Shown here: positions 22,257 through 32,475 of the stretch, piece after piece | Numbering within the stretch: the stretch's first letter is position 1 | Layout of the letters: each line of letters starts with the position of its first letter | Source of the DNA: Caulobacteraceae bacterium | GTDB taxonomy: Bacteria > Pseudomonadota > Alphaproteobacteria > Caulobacterales > Caulobacteraceae | Direction of reading: 5' to 3' | NCBI GenBank assembly: GCA_947475465.1 | Contig: CANJLK010000002.1 | Location: 62,001 to 126,000, forward strand | DNA: 64,000 bases | Position numbers and translations under genes: made by a program | Notes under the pieces: generated by a model | Seen by the model: the letters and a program-made list of their open reading frames with translations, nothing else | Database searches by the model: none | Told to the model about the DNA's origin: nothing

Positions 22257-22418
22257 GGCCTCTCCGGAAAGCAGGGCGGGCGGCGGGCTATTTCAGCCCC
22301 CGTTTCGAAGTCGGCGGAAGCTATGCGCTGCGACCCTGTTTTGCAATGGAAGCCGCCGAAGGTTCCCCCGCCGCGCCCAATGATCTGGGAACGCTCGGCA
22401 GGAAGACAAGGAATCCGC

Positions 22419-23315
22419 GTGATCGACAGTCCGTTTTCGGATTTGCGGGCATCGCTGGGAGCGGTAAGCGTCGCGGCGATGGAACATGTCCTCGAACCTA
22501 TACTGGCCCGCATCGCCGACGCCCTGGAGCGCCTGGCGCCGCCGCGCATCGCCGAACCCGATTTCACGGCCGCGCGATTGTTCCGCCACGATCCGGCGGG
22601 CGCCTTCCTGGCCGCGCCGGACTATCCTCTGGCGCTGGACAGCCTGGTCGGCGTCGACCGCCAGAAGGGGCGGTTTGTCGAGAACCTTCAGCGGTTCGCC
22701 GCGGGCCTGCCCGCGAACCATGCCCTATTGTGGGGCGTCCGGGGCACCGGCAAGAGCTCACTGGCCAAGGCCGCCTTCATGAGCATCGCGGACGGAGTTT
22801 CCGACCTGAAGCTGGTCGAAGTTGACCGCGACCAGGTCTCCGCCCTACCCGCCCTGTTCGACATCCTGCGCGCCCGGGCCGAGCGGTTCGTGGTGCTTTG
22901 CGACGATCTCTCCTTCGAGGAAGGGGCCGACGCCGCCAAGGCGCTGAAATCGGCCCTGGAGGGCGGCGTCTCGGGCCCGCCGGCCAATGTGCTGTTCGTC
23001 GCCACCTCGAACCGCCGCCACCTGATGCCGCGCACCAACACCGAGGACCGCGGCCTGATCGCCACCGCCGAGGACGCCGAGGAAGAGGTCAGCGTTTCCG
23101 ACCGTTTCGGACTGTGGATTGGCTTCCCGCCTATGGACCAGGACACCTATCTGGAGGCGATCCGGGGCTATGCCAAGCGCCACGGCCTGGAGGCTCCGGA
23201 TCTCGAGCGCCGGGCCCTGCAATGGTCGGTCCTGCGCGGCGCCCGCTCCGGCCGCGTCGCCTGGCAGTTCATCCGCGACCTGGCGGGCGAGCTGGGCAAG
23301 ACCCTGCCGCTCTGA
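22419..23315 (+). CDS. DUF815 family AAA-type ATP-binding protein
   Basis: A 298-residue P-loop ATPase. Walker A is GVRGTGKSS (about residues 107-115), the Walker B-like region FVVLCDDLSFEE follows, and FVATSNRRHLMPR is a family marker. The function of the family is not established. The start is uncertain: GTG 22419 has AAGGA 6 nt upstream and is preferred; ATG 22479 gives a protein shorter by 20 residues, and an ATG at 22380 is also in frame. The gene is divergent from yajC and is followed by a palindromic repeat region. Confidence 0.85.
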   Translation: MIDSPFSDLRASLGAVSVAAMEHVLEPILARIADALERLAPPRIAEPDFTAARLFRHDPAGAFLAAPDYPLALDSLVGVDRQKGRFVENLQRFAAGLPANHALLWGVRGTGKSSLAKAAFMSIADGVSDLKLVEVDRDQVSALPALFDILRARAERFVVLCDDLSFEEGADAAKALKSALEGGVSGPPANVLFVATSNRRHLMPRTNTEDRGLIATAEDAEEEVSVSDRFGLWIGFPPMDQDTYLEAIRGYAKRHGLEAPDLERRALQWSVLRGARSGRVAWQFIRDLAGELGKTLPL

Positions 23316-23322
23316 GCTGTCG

Positions 23323-23459
23323 CCCTCCCCTCTGGGGAGGGACAGGCCGCGCAAGCGGCCAGGGTGGGGACGTCACGATCAAGCTCCGCCTCTGAGCCTG
23401 GCCCTCACATCCCCACCCGGCGAGGCTTCGCCTCGTCCGCCCTCCCCTAGCGGGGAGGG
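23323..23459. repeat. intergenic palindromic repeat cluster (REP-like)
   Basis: This noncoding stretch between the convergent DUF815 and dipM genes holds four inverted repeats: CCCTCCCC/GGGGAGGG at 23323-23341 and again at 23440-23459, GGCCGC/GCGGCC at 23345-23360 and CGAGGC/GCCTCG at 23421-23435. Such GC-rich palindromes are common between genes in Caulobacterales. They may serve as transcription ends for both genes. Confidence 0.6.
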
Positions 23460-23464
23460 AAACG

Positions 23465-25183
23465 TCACCTCGGCAACACCAGCTTCGGGTCGATCGGCCG
23501 GGCCCGTTCCAGCGGATTGGGCGCGTAGCGGATTTCGAAGTGGAGTTGCGGCTCAGGCACGCCGCCCGTGGAGCCCACCTGGCCGATCTGCTGACCCTGG
23601 GCGACTTTCTGCTGCATCTTCACGTCCACATGGCTCAGGTGGCCATAGGCGGTGACCCAGCCGTCGGCGTGCTTGATCAGCACCAGGTTGCCGAAGCCCG
23701 GCACCTGGTCGCCGGCATAGACCACGTCGCCGTCGGCGGCGGCATGGACCGGATCGCCGGTGCTGGCCTGGATGTTCACCCCGTCGTTGCGCTGACCGGT
23801 GGTCTTGGGCCCAAAGTCCGAGAGGATGTCCCCCTTGATCGGCCACAGGAAGCGGCCGCGGCCGAGCTGCGAGATCTGGGCGTCGGAGGGCGGTGGCGCA
23901 GCCGTGGGGCCTGAGGCCGGCGGGGCGCCCGAGAAGGTGGAGCTGTTCCGCGACGGCGGGGTCGGAACGCCGTTGTAAGGCTGCGGCCGGCTGGGCAGGC
24001 CCGCGTCGTCCGGCTGGGTGCGGATCGGGGCGTTGTCGTCGGCGGCCGGGGGCGTATAGCGCGGCGGAGCGTAGCGCGGCGGCGTATAGGGCGCGGTGGC
24101 ATCCGGCGACGCCGACCCGCGGCCCCGATCGCGGTACCCGGCCGGCAGGCGCATGGTCTGGCCCGGCCGCACGCCGGCGCGGCGGGACAGGCCGTTCTCG
24201 GCCCGAAGCGCGGCGACCGACACGCCGAACCGCTCCGCGACCCCCGCCAACGTATCGCCGGCGCCCGCCACATAGGCCTTGGCCGACGCGTGCGGACCTT
24301 TCAGCACCCGCCCGGGAGAGATCGCATTGCCCTTGATCCGGTTGTCGCGGCGCAGCTGGGCGACAGTCGTGTCGAGCTTGCCCGCGATCTTGTCGAGAGT
24401 GTCGCCCTTCCTGATCTTGTAGGTGACGGCCCGGCCATCCACCGTCACCAGGCGTCCGGAGGCGGCGTAGTCCCCGGCCGGCTCAACAACCGGTGCGCCC
24501 CCGCGGCGGCTGCGCGAGGTGCGCGTCGAACCGCGGGTCGGCTCGCTGTCGTCAGCCGCCCCCGGGGCCTTGCCGGCGCCCGGCAGGGTGAGCGTCTGAC
24601 CCGAGTGGATCTGGGCCTTCTTCGATAGCCCGTTCTCGCTCCGCAGGGCCTCGACCGGCACATGCAGCTTCTTGGAGATCGAGAAGAGGGTGTCGCCGTG
24701 GCGGACCTTGTAGGTCGTGGGCTCGGGCGGCGCCGATTCCAGATCGGCCCGTACCCGCTCGCCGGTCTTGCTGCGGGTCTTGCCCTTTCCCTTGGCGGCG
24801 GGCGGCGCGGCCTTGGGGTTCTTCAGTGTGTCGCCGGGCTGGATGGTGTTCTTCTTCAGGCCGTTGGCGGCCTTCAGGTCCGGGATGGTGGTTCCCAGGG
24901 TCTTGGCGATCTTCTCCAGCGTGTCGCCGGACTTGACCACGTAGGTGGCCGCCGGCCCGGCCGGCGCGGCGGCCTTGTGGCCGCGTCGGTGGGCGGCGAG
25001 CAGCAGCTGTCCGGCCTGATCGTCTCCGTCGCGCAGGACGGCGGGCTGGGCGGACACCGTCTCGTCGGACAGCCGCACCGGATACTTCGGTCTCAGGCTT
25101 TCGGCGCCGGACGTCGTGGCGACGACACTGAGCGCGCTGGTCGCCAGCAGGATCAGGGCCGTTCGTGAGAAGGAATGCGTCAT
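23465..25183 (-). CDS. dipM: LysM/LytM cell-division protein DipM
   Basis: A 572-residue exported protein with signal peptide (to about residue 27), four LysM peptidoglycan-binding repeats (about 80-122, 157-201, 254-296, 303-346), a Pro-rich linker and a C-terminal LytM (M23) domain (about 445-560). This is the layout of Caulobacter DipM, which localises to the division site and controls autolysins. The LytM active site is degenerate: N466 and N470 replace the HxGxD zinc ligands and Q546 replaces the first His of HxH, while H548 remains. It is therefore probably a regulator of amidases like NlpD and EnvC, not an enzyme. It follows pcm on the same strand, about 100 nt apart. Confidence 0.9.
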   Translation of the reverse strand: MTHSFSRTALILLATSALSVVATTSGAESLRPKYPVRLSDETVSAQPAVLRDGDDQAGQLLLAAHRRGHKAAAPAGPAATYVVKSGDTLEKIAKTLGTTIPDLKAANGLKKNTIQPGDTLKNPKAAPPAAKGKGKTRSKTGERVRADLESAPPEPTTYKVRHGDTLFSISKKLHVPVEALRSENGLSKKAQIHSGQTLTLPGAGKAPGAADDSEPTRGSTRTSRSRRGGAPVVEPAGDYAASGRLVTVDGRAVTYKIRKGDTLDKIAGKLDTTVAQLRRDNRIKGNAISPGRVLKGPHASAKAYVAGAGDTLAGVAERFGVSVAALRAENGLSRRAGVRPGQTMRLPAGYRDRGRGSASPDATAPYTPPRYAPPRYTPPAADDNAPIRTQPDDAGLPSRPQPYNGVPTPPSRNSSTFSGAPPASGPTAAPPPSDAQISQLGRGRFLWPIKGDILSDFGPKTTGQRNDGVNIQASTGDPVHAAADGDVVYAGDQVPGFGNLVLIKHADGWVTAYGHLSHVDVKMQQKVAQGQQIGQVGSTGGVPEPQLHFEIRYAPNPLERARPIDPKLVLPR

Positions 25184-25279
25184 CGCCGCTCCGGTAGTGG
25201 ACGTCAGAATCAGTCGGCGGGCAGAGCGGATGATGGATTAAGCCGCCCGGCCCAGCCAACCCGCAAACGCCGCAGGTAG

Positions 25280-25942
25280 TTACAGTTCTTTGGCCACGCC
25301 ATCGAGCAAAGGCACGAACCGGACGTCGATCAGCGCCTCGACCGTGAAGCCGCCCTTGCCGTCGCCGGTGTACCGCCGCAGGCTCTGGACGGGCCCCTTG
25401 CCGATCGGCGCCACGAGAATTCCGTTCGGCTTGAGCTGTGAAAGCAAGGCCTTGGGCTCATCAGACGCCGCGGCTGTGACCATAATGCGGTCAAACGGAG
25501 CCTGTTCTGGCCACCCCTCCCCGCCGTCGCCAAAGCGTGTGATCACATTGGTGAGACCAAGCGCTTTGAAGCGCGCCTCGGCCTCGCGCATCAGGGTCCG
25601 ATAGCGCTCCACCGTGTAGACCAGCCGCGAGAGCTTGGAGAGGATGGTGGTCTGATACCCACTCCCCGTTCCGATCTCCAGCACCCGGGCGCGGGGGCCA
25701 AGCTTGAGCGCCTGAGTCATCAGGCCGACGATGTAGGGCTGGCTGATGGTCTGGCCGCAGGCGATCGGCAGGGCCGAATCCTCGAAGGCGCGCGCCTTGA
25801 AGAGGTCCGGCGTGAAGACCTCGCGCGGCGTGGTCTCGATGGCGTTCAGCACGCCCGGATCGCTCACCCCTTGCGAGCGCAGCGCCAGGACCAGGCGCGC
25901 CAGCCGCGTCTCGGGGGAATCCTCGTTCGCCTTCTCAGCCAT
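25280..25942 (-). CDS. pcm: protein-L-isoaspartate O-methyltransferase
   Basis: A 220-residue SAM-dependent enzyme that methylates isoaspartyl residues in damaged proteins to start their repair. The SAM-binding motif VLEIGTGSGYQTTIL lies near the middle, preceded by the substrate motif ALPIACGQTISQPYIV. The gene overlaps the end of surE by 8 nt when started at ATG 25942; an in-frame GTG at 25951 is an alternative. surE-pcm is a classic gene pair. Confidence 0.95.
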   Translation of the reverse strand: MAEKANEDSPETRLARLVLALRSQGVSDPGVLNAIETTPREVFTPDLFKARAFEDSALPIACGQTISQPYIVGLMTQALKLGPRARVLEIGTGSGYQTTILSKLSRLVYTVERYRTLMREAEARFKALGLTNVITRFGDGGEGWPEQAPFDRIMVTAAASDEPKALLSQLKPNGILVAPIGKGPVQSLRRYTGDGKGGFTVEALIDVRFVPLLDGVAKEL

Positions 25943-26735
25943 GCGAGACACCCGGCGGCGTGCCGCCCAGCTTCGCCTGCAGGTCGCGGACAGTGGCCAT
26001 GTGTGTCAGGTCGATGTGCAGCGGGCTCACCGAGATCTTTCCGTCGTAGAGGGCGCGCAGGTCGGTGCCCTGGGCGGGACTAGAGCGCTCCTGGCGAAAG
26101 CCCATCCAGTAATATTCGCGCCCGCGCAGGTCGATGCGCTTTTCCGCATGCCGCACATGCACGTCGCGGAAGCCCTGCCGCGTCACTTCCACTGTGTTGA
26201 TGTCGGCGACTTCGCCGTGCGGGAAGTTGACGTTCATCACCACGTCCTTGGGCCAGCCGACCTCGATCAGCCGTGTGATGATTCCCGGCGCAAAGGTCTC
26301 GGCCGCCGCGAAGAAGCCGGCGCTGGACTCGTAGCCGCCCGCCTGTGAAAGCGCGATGCCCGGCACGCCCAGGGCCATGGCCTCGATCGCGCCGGCCACC
26401 GTCCCCGACATAGTGACGTCCTCGGCCAGGTTTGCGCCGCGGTTGACCCCTGACAGCACGAGGTCGGGCGTGGGCCCCGTCGCAAGTTCGCGCAGGCCCA
26501 GCATCACGCAGTCGGTGGGCGTGCCGGTGGTGGCGTAGCGCCGTTCGTCCAGCTGGCGCACCCGGATCGGGTCGGCCAGGGTCAGCGCCCGGCTGGCGCC
26601 CGACTGTTCGTACTCCGGCGCCACGATCCAGACGTCGTCGCTCAGCTGCGCGGCGATCCGCTCCAGCGCCGCCAGCCCCTCGGCATTGATGCCGTCGTCA
26701 TTGGTGAGGAGAATGCGCACTAGGTCCGTGCCCAT
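25935..26735 (-). CDS. surE: 5'/3'-nucleotidase SurE
   Basis: A 266-residue metal-dependent phosphatase acting on nucleoside monophosphates. The metal motif LLTNDDGINAEG lies at the N-terminus, EYEQSGASRALT and SGVNRGANLAEDVTMSGTVAGA follow. Family members usually begin MRILLTNDDG; a GTG at 26720 would give exactly that N-terminus, so the true start may be 15 nt downstream of the ATG used here. It overlaps pcm and is downstream of serS, from which it is separated by a palindromic repeat. Confidence 0.95.
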   Translation of the reverse strand: MGTDLVRILLTNDDGINAEGLAALERIAAQLSDDVWIVAPEYEQSGASRALTLADPIRVRQLDERRYATTGTPTDCVMLGLRELATGPTPDLVLSGVNRGANLAEDVTMSGTVAGAIEAMALGVPGIALSQAGGYESSAGFFAAAETFAPGIITRLIEVGWPKDVVMNVNFPHGEVADINTVEVTRQGFRDVHVRHAEKRIDLRGREYYWMGFRQERSSPAQGTDLRALYDGKISVSPLHIDLTHMATVRDLQAKLGGTPPGVSHG

Positions 26736-26749
26736 CCCAACACGTCGTC

Positions 26750-26843
26750 ATGGCCGGGCCTGTCCCGGCCATCCAGAAGCACCGATGCCAGGGATTTTCC
26801 CGCAAGGTCGGCGTATCTGGATTCCCGGGACAAGCCCGGGGAT
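26750..26843. repeat. two palindromes of a REP-like intergenic element
   Basis: Two strong inverted repeats sit between serS and surE: ATGGCCGGG/CCCGGCCAT at 26750-26772 and ATTCCCGGG/CCCGGGGAT at 26821-26843 (one wobble pair). The sequence style (CCCGGGACAAGCCCGGGGATGACG) is a very common intergenic element in alphaproteobacterial genomes. Confidence 0.65.
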
Positions 26844-26865
26844 GACGCACAGGAATTACGCGGCA

Positions 26866-28209
<1,344 letters not shown>

Positions 28210-29124
28210 CTAGACCACCGTCAGGTCGGTCCCCGCCTCTTCCTTCCGGCGGCCGCGCTCGATGAGCCACACACAGCCGATGGAGATGAAGTAGAGGCCG
28301 ATGATCGGCAGGGCCAGCAGGGTCTGACTGATCGGATCGGGCGGGGTGACGACGGCGGCGACAACGAAGACGCCGACCACCGCATAGCGCCAGCCACTGA
28401 GCAGGGTCTTGGAACTGACCAGGCCCGCCATGCCTACGAGCGTCAGGACCACGGGCAGCTGGAAGCACAGGCCGAAGGCCAGCAGCAGGGTCGTCACCAG
28501 GTCGAAATAGTCCGAGACCTTGGGCAGCAGATCGACGCTGATGTTCCCGGCGCCGACGATCTGCTGGCTCATGGAGAACCACAAAACGAAGGGCAGGATC
28601 ATGTAATAGACCATGGCCGCCCCGATCGCGAAGAGCACCGGCGAGGCGATCAGGAACGGCAGGAATGCGCGGCGCTCCTTCTTGTAGAGGCCGGGCGCCA
28701 CGAAGGCGTAGATCTGGCCGGCCAGCACCGGGAAGCTGAGCGCCAGCCCGCCCAGGGCCGCCAGCTTCACCTTGGTGAAGAAGAATTCCAGGGGCGCGGT
28801 GAACACCAGCTTGGTCACCTGGCCCGGGACCGGCGGCAGGTCCTTCAGCCCGGCCAGCACCAGGAACATGTTCTTGGCGCCGCTGAGCACGGCCATCAAG
28901 TCGAAGCCGCTGGCGTGGGCCTCGCTGTTGCGAACCGCCAGCAGACCCGCCGCCACCGAGAACGGGTGCAGCAGCAGGGTGAAGATCTGGGTCGAGAAGG
29001 CGAAGCACAGCAGGAACGCCAGTAGCAGCGCGATCACGCAGCGGATCAGGCGCGTGCGAAGCTCCACAAGATGCTCGAGCAGGGGCGCGCGCGACGCCTC
29101 GATCTCGTCGTCGACATCGCTCAC
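28210..29124 (-). CDS. tatC: Sec-independent protein translocase TatC
   Basis: A 304-residue six-span membrane protein, the twin-arginine signal receptor. APLLEHLVELRTRLIRC at the N-terminus and FAPLEFFF/LSFPVLAGQIYAFVAPGLYKKERR are family signatures. It is somewhat longer than E. coli TatC because of a larger first periplasmic loop (about residues 55-105). Its start overlaps the tatB stop by 4 nt. Confidence 0.97.
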   Translation of the reverse strand: MSDVDDEIEASRAPLLEHLVELRTRLIRCVIALLLAFLLCFAFSTQIFTLLLHPFSVAAGLLAVRNSEAHASGFDLMAVLSGAKNMFLVLAGLKDLPPVPGQVTKLVFTAPLEFFFTKVKLAALGGLALSFPVLAGQIYAFVAPGLYKKERRAFLPFLIASPVLFAIGAAMVYYMILPFVLWFSMSQQIVGAGNISVDLLPKVSDYFDLVTTLLLAFGLCFQLPVVLTLVGMAGLVSSKTLLSGWRYAVVGVFVVAAVVTPPDPISQTLLALPIIGLYFISIGCVWLIERGRRKEEAGTDLTVV

Positions 29125-29636
29125 GAGACCGTGCCCGTGGGCTTGCGGGTGCGCGGCTTTGGGAACGGTGCGGGCTTGGAGACCGTCTTGGCCGGCGCTT
29201 TCGGCGCCGCTTTCGACCTGGTGGGCGTCTTGGCCGGCGCGGTCTTGCGGGCGCGCGGCTTGGGCTTGGCCGCCGGCGCGGGAGGGTCGGCCTCTGGCGG
29301 CGTGTACTGGTAGGTCATCGGCGACTGCGAGGTGTGCAGGCCAACGAGGCTGTCGTTGATCTCACTGACCGTCGAGGTGACGTCGGCGTGGGTGGAGGCG
29401 GCGATATCGGCCATCTGGCCCTTTCGCATCGCCTCGACCTCCTTGCGCAGTTCGTCCAGTTCGGACTGGCGGGCCATCTCGTCGAAGCTGGCGCGGAACT
29501 CGGCGGCCATGCCGCGCACCTTGGCCATGAACTGGCCGAGCTTGCGCAGGAGGACAGGCAGGTCCTTGGGCCCAACAAAGATCAGCGCCACGGCGGCGAC
29601 GATCAGGAACTCTAGGGCGCGTCCTTCAGGAAACAT
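29121..29636 (-). CDS. tatB: Sec-independent protein translocase TatB
   Basis: A 171-residue protein with one N-terminal membrane helix (ALEFLIVAAVALIFVGPKDLPVLLRKLGQ), an amphipathic helix and a long Lys/Pro/Ala-rich tail. TatB with TatC receives Tat substrates. It lies between tatA and tatC in the usual order and overlaps tatC by 4 nt. Confidence 0.95.
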   Translation of the reverse strand: MFPEGRALEFLIVAAVALIFVGPKDLPVLLRKLGQFMAKVRGMAAEFRASFDEMARQSELDELRKEVEAMRKGQMADIAASTHADVTSTVSEINDSLVGLHTSQSPMTYQYTPPEADPPAPAAKPKPRARKTAPAKTPTRSKAAPKAPAKTVSKPAPFPKPRTRKPTGTVS

Positions 29637-29707
29637 GGCCGTGGCCTTAGCGCGCTTTCAGGCGAAGGGGAACGGCCCCGCCGGGGCGCGCCGCAAAGGT
29701 CGGTGAA

Positions 29708-29941
29708 TCAGGCCTTGGCTTTGGACTTTGCGCGGGTCGTCGTGGTCCGCGCCTTGGGCAAGGGCTTCGCGGCGACCGGTGGCTCTTCCTCGGCGACTTC
29801 CTCGTCCTTCAGGCCTTCCTTGAAGGCTTTGATGCCCTTGGCGGCGTCACCCATGATTCCGGAAAGCTTGCCGCGGCCGCCAAACAGGAAGGCGACGATC
29901 ACCAGGATGATCAGCCAATGCCAGATCGAAAGAGAACCCAC
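29708..29941 (-). CDS. tatA: Sec-independent protein translocase TatA
   Basis: A 77-residue protein: short membrane helix ([18 protein letters not shown]), the [23 protein letters not shown] amphipathic helix, and a Pro/Lys-rich tail. TatA oligomers form the Tat translocation path. The start is GTG 29941, giving MGSLSIWHW as in the family; GGGAG lies 7 nt upstream on the minus strand. A longer open frame upstream to 30130 overlaps scpB and is not coding. Confidence 0.94.
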   Translation of the reverse strand: MGSLSIWHWLIILVIVAFLFGGRGKLSGIMGDAAKGIKAFKEGLKDEEVAEEEPPVAAKPLPKARTTTTRAKSKAKA

Positions 29942-30008
29942 AGTCAAACTCCCAGAAGCGTCCGCCGCCAATATAGGCCGTTCCGCGCCGTGGCGCCACG
30001 CGACAATC

Positions 30009-30653
30009 CTACGCCGTCTCTTCGCCCAGATAGTCCGTGTGGAACTCCGGCGCCTCGCCGTCGGCGAACAGGTCCTCTTCGCCCGCGACGCTGTTGGGGT
30101 CGGGGACGGCGAAATCCGCCGGCAGGTCAAGGGAAAGCAGGCCCGCGGCCTTCATCTCCGCCGCGCCCGGCAGGTCGGTCAGCGCGGCCAGGCCATAGTG
30201 CTCAAGGAAGGCGTCGGTGGTGCCGTAGGTCACCGGCCGGCCCGGCGTGCGCCTGCGCCCGCGCATCCGCACCAGGCCCAGTTCAAGCAGGACATCGAGA
30301 GTGCCGCGGCTCGCCTGCACCCCGCGCACCGACTCGATCTCGGCGCGGGTCACCGGCTGGTGGTAGGCGATGATGGCGAGTGTCTCCTGCGCCGCCTTGG
30401 AAAGCCGGCGCGGCTCGTCGCGCTCATCGGTCATCAGCCAGGCCAGGTCAGCCGCGGTCTGCAGCCGCCAGCGCTCGGCCACGCAGACCAGCTCGACGCC
30501 CCGGCCCTGATAGCGCGCCTGCAGAGCCTCGATCGCGGCCGACACCTCCGAGCCTTCCGGCAGTCGCCCGGCGATCTCGGCCTCGCTCAGCGGCCCGGCG
30601 GCGGCGAAGAGCAGCGCCTCGACCTCGCGTTCGGTGTCGGCGGCCTCCCTCAT
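30009..30653 (-). CDS. scpB: segregation and condensation protein ScpB
   Basis: A 214-residue winged-helix protein of the SMC-ScpAB condensin. Conserved segments are [40 protein letters not shown] and [25 protein letters not shown]. Its start overlaps the scpA stop by 4 nt; it is followed by tatA. Confidence 0.95.
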   Translation of the reverse strand: MREAADTEREVEALLFAAAGPLSEAEIAGRLPEGSEVSAAIEALQARYQGRGVELVCVAERWRLQTAADLAWLMTDERDEPRRLSKAAQETLAIIAYHQPVTRAEIESVRGVQASRGTLDVLLELGLVRMRGRRRTPGRPVTYGTTDAFLEHYGLAALTDLPGAAEMKAAGLLSLDLPADFAVPDPNSVAGEEDLFADGEAPEFHTDYLGEETA

Positions 30654-31453
30654 GCGGCGCTCTTGCGGCTGCGCAGGTAGATGTCGGCGAAGGCCTCCAG
30701 CTGGCGGGCCTCCAGAGCGCCCTCCTTGACCAGTTCCAGGCTCGCCGAAAGGGTCGAGGCGACGAAGGAGGCGCGGCTGGGCCCCCGCCCTTCAGGCCCG
30801 AACGGCGCGACCCCGGTAAGCGGCGTCCAGCGGCCGAGCTCCGGCAGAAGCTGGCGCAGGCGGTCGCGGGCCGCCTCCAGCGGATAGGCGGTCTGGACCT
30901 GGGGCGTGTAAGTGCGGCTGGCCTCCCGGGTCCGCTGGCCGATGTAGGCGCTCATCAGGGTGTAGAGGTCGCCCTCGATGCGGCCGGACGGGATCACGCG
31001 GATCGCTTCCGGGTCGCCGCGCCCGAAGACGTCGCGGCCCAGCTGGGCGCGGGCCTTCAGCGCCTCGCCGGCCTGGCGCATGGCGTCGAGCTTGGCCAGG
31101 CGGAAGGCCAGGCGCGCGGCGATCTCCTCAGCCGGCGCCTCCTCGCCCTTGGGCTGTTCGGGCCTGGGCAGCAGCAGCCGCGACTTCAGGTAGGCCAGCC
31201 ACGAGGCCATCACCAAGTAGTCCGCCGCCAGGGAAAACTGCGCCCGGCGCGCCTGCTGCACGAAGGCCAGGTACTGTTCGGCGAGCTTCAGCACGCTCAG
31301 CTTGAGCAGATCGACTTTCTGACTGCGGGCCAACGCCAGGAGGACGTGCAGCGGCCCTTCGTAGCCTTCCAGATCGATAATCAGGGCCTCGCCGTCTTCG
31401 GCCGCGGTGGCCGCCGCGGCGAAGTCGAGATTGGGCTGGAAGCCGCCGCTCAC
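30650..31453 (-). CDS. scpA: segregation and condensation protein ScpA
   Basis: A 267-residue kleisin subunit that bridges the heads of SMC. The signature LEGYEGPLHVLLALARSQKVDLLKLSV is near residues 28-54 and YLVMASWLAYLKSRLLLP follows. The C-terminal segment (EGALEARQLEAFADIYLRSRK) binds the SMC head. Overlaps nagZ upstream and scpB downstream by 4 nt each. Confidence 0.95.
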   Translation of the reverse strand: MSGGFQPNLDFAAAATAAEDGEALIIDLEGYEGPLHVLLALARSQKVDLLKLSVLKLAEQYLAFVQQARRAQFSLAADYLVMASWLAYLKSRLLLPRPEQPKGEEAPAEEIAARLAFRLAKLDAMRQAGEALKARAQLGRDVFGRGDPEAIRVIPSGRIEGDLYTLMSAYIGQRTREASRTYTPQVQTAYPLEAARDRLRQLLPELGRWTPLTGVAPFGPEGRGPSRASFVASTLSASLELVKEGALEARQLEAFADIYLRSRKSAA

Positions 31454-32475
31454 GACGCGAACGTCCCGTCGAAGGCCGCATCGAAGCGCGCCCGGCCCTC
31501 CGCGACGTCGAAAGGCTCGACGGACCTGGCCAGCCTGGCCAGCGCCGCCTTGGCCCTGGCCGCCGCCCTGCCCTTCAAGGCGCAGGTCCCGGCGACCACC
31601 GCCTTCATCTCGTCCATGCCGCCGTTGCAGTGGAGGACCACATCGCAGCCGGCCGCCAACGAGGCCCGGGCCCGTTCGGTGAAATCGCCCGACAGCGCCT
31701 TCATGGAAAGGTCGTCGCTCATCACCAGGCCCTCGAAGCCGATGGCGCCGCGGATCGCCTTGCGGAAGGCCTTCTTCGACGTCGTGGCCGGGCGCTTGCG
31801 ATCGATCGCCGCGTAGATCACGTGCGCCGTCATCGCCATGGGCATGTCGGACAGCGCCCTGAAGGGCGCGAAGTCCCGGGCGTCGAGTTCATCCCAAGGG
31901 GCGTCCACCACCGGCAGTTCCAGATGGCTGTCGGCCTTGGCGCGGCCGTGGCCGGGGATGTGTTTGATGACCGGCAGGACGCCGCCGGCGATCAGGCCCT
32001 CGGCGGCGGCGCGGCCCAGCACGGCCACCTCGTCCGGGGTCTGGCCATAGGCGCGGTCGCCGATGATCTCGTGGCCCAGGGGGTCGGGCACGTCCAGCAC
32101 CGGCACGCAGTCGACATTGATCCCCAGCGCCTTCAGGTCATGGGCCATCAGCCGCGCGCCCAGGCGGGTAATCTCGCGCCGCGTCAGGGGATCGTTGCCG
32201 GCGATCTGGCCATAGGCCCGGCCCGGCGGATAGCGGCCCCAGTGCGGCGGGCCCAGGCGCTGCACACGGCCGCCCTCCTGGTCGATCAGGACGGGCGCGT
32301 CGTCGCGGTCCACGGTGGAGCGGAGCGCATCCACCAGCCGCCGCACCTGGTCGGGGCTTTGCACGTTCCGCCCGAACAGGATGAAGCCCCAGGGCCTCAC
32401 GTGCCTGAAGAAGGCGACCTCCTCGGCGCTCAGGGTGGGGCCCGCGCAGCCCAGGATGGCCGCCGTGATGCTCAC
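31450..32475 (-). CDS. nagZ: beta-N-acetylhexosaminidase NagZ
   Basis: A 341-residue glycoside hydrolase family 3 enzyme of peptidoglycan recycling; it removes GlcNAc from anhydromuropeptides in the cytoplasm. The GH3 motifs PVLIDQEGGRVQRL, KHIPGHGRAKADSHLELPVVD (with the catalytic His-Asp of the loop) and GLVMSDDLSMKAL (nucleophile Asp) are all present. No signal peptide. Coupled by 4-nt overlaps to the SPOR gene upstream and scpA downstream. Confidence 0.96.
   Translation of the reverse strand: MSITAAILGCAGPTLSAEEVAFFRHVRPWGFILFGRNVQSPDQVRRLVDALRSTVDRDDAPVLIDQEGGRVQRLGPPHWGRYPPGRAYGQIAGNDPLTRREITRLGARLMAHDLKALGINVDCVPVLDVPDPLGHEIIGDRAYGQTPDEVAVLGRAAAEGLIAGGVLPVIKHIPGHGRAKADSHLELPVVDAPWDELDARDFAPFRALSDMPMAMTAHVIYAAIDRKRPATTSKKAFRKAIRGAIGFEGLVMSDDLSMKALSGDFTERARASLAAGCDVVLHCNGGMDEMKAVVAGTCALKGRAAARAKAALARLARSVEPFDVAEGRARFDAAFDGTFAS

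Noticed and set aside
30010-30130. Upstream extension of tatA to 140 codons
   Set aside because: The extra 5' part overlaps scpB; GTG 29941 gives the family N-terminus with a good ribosome site.
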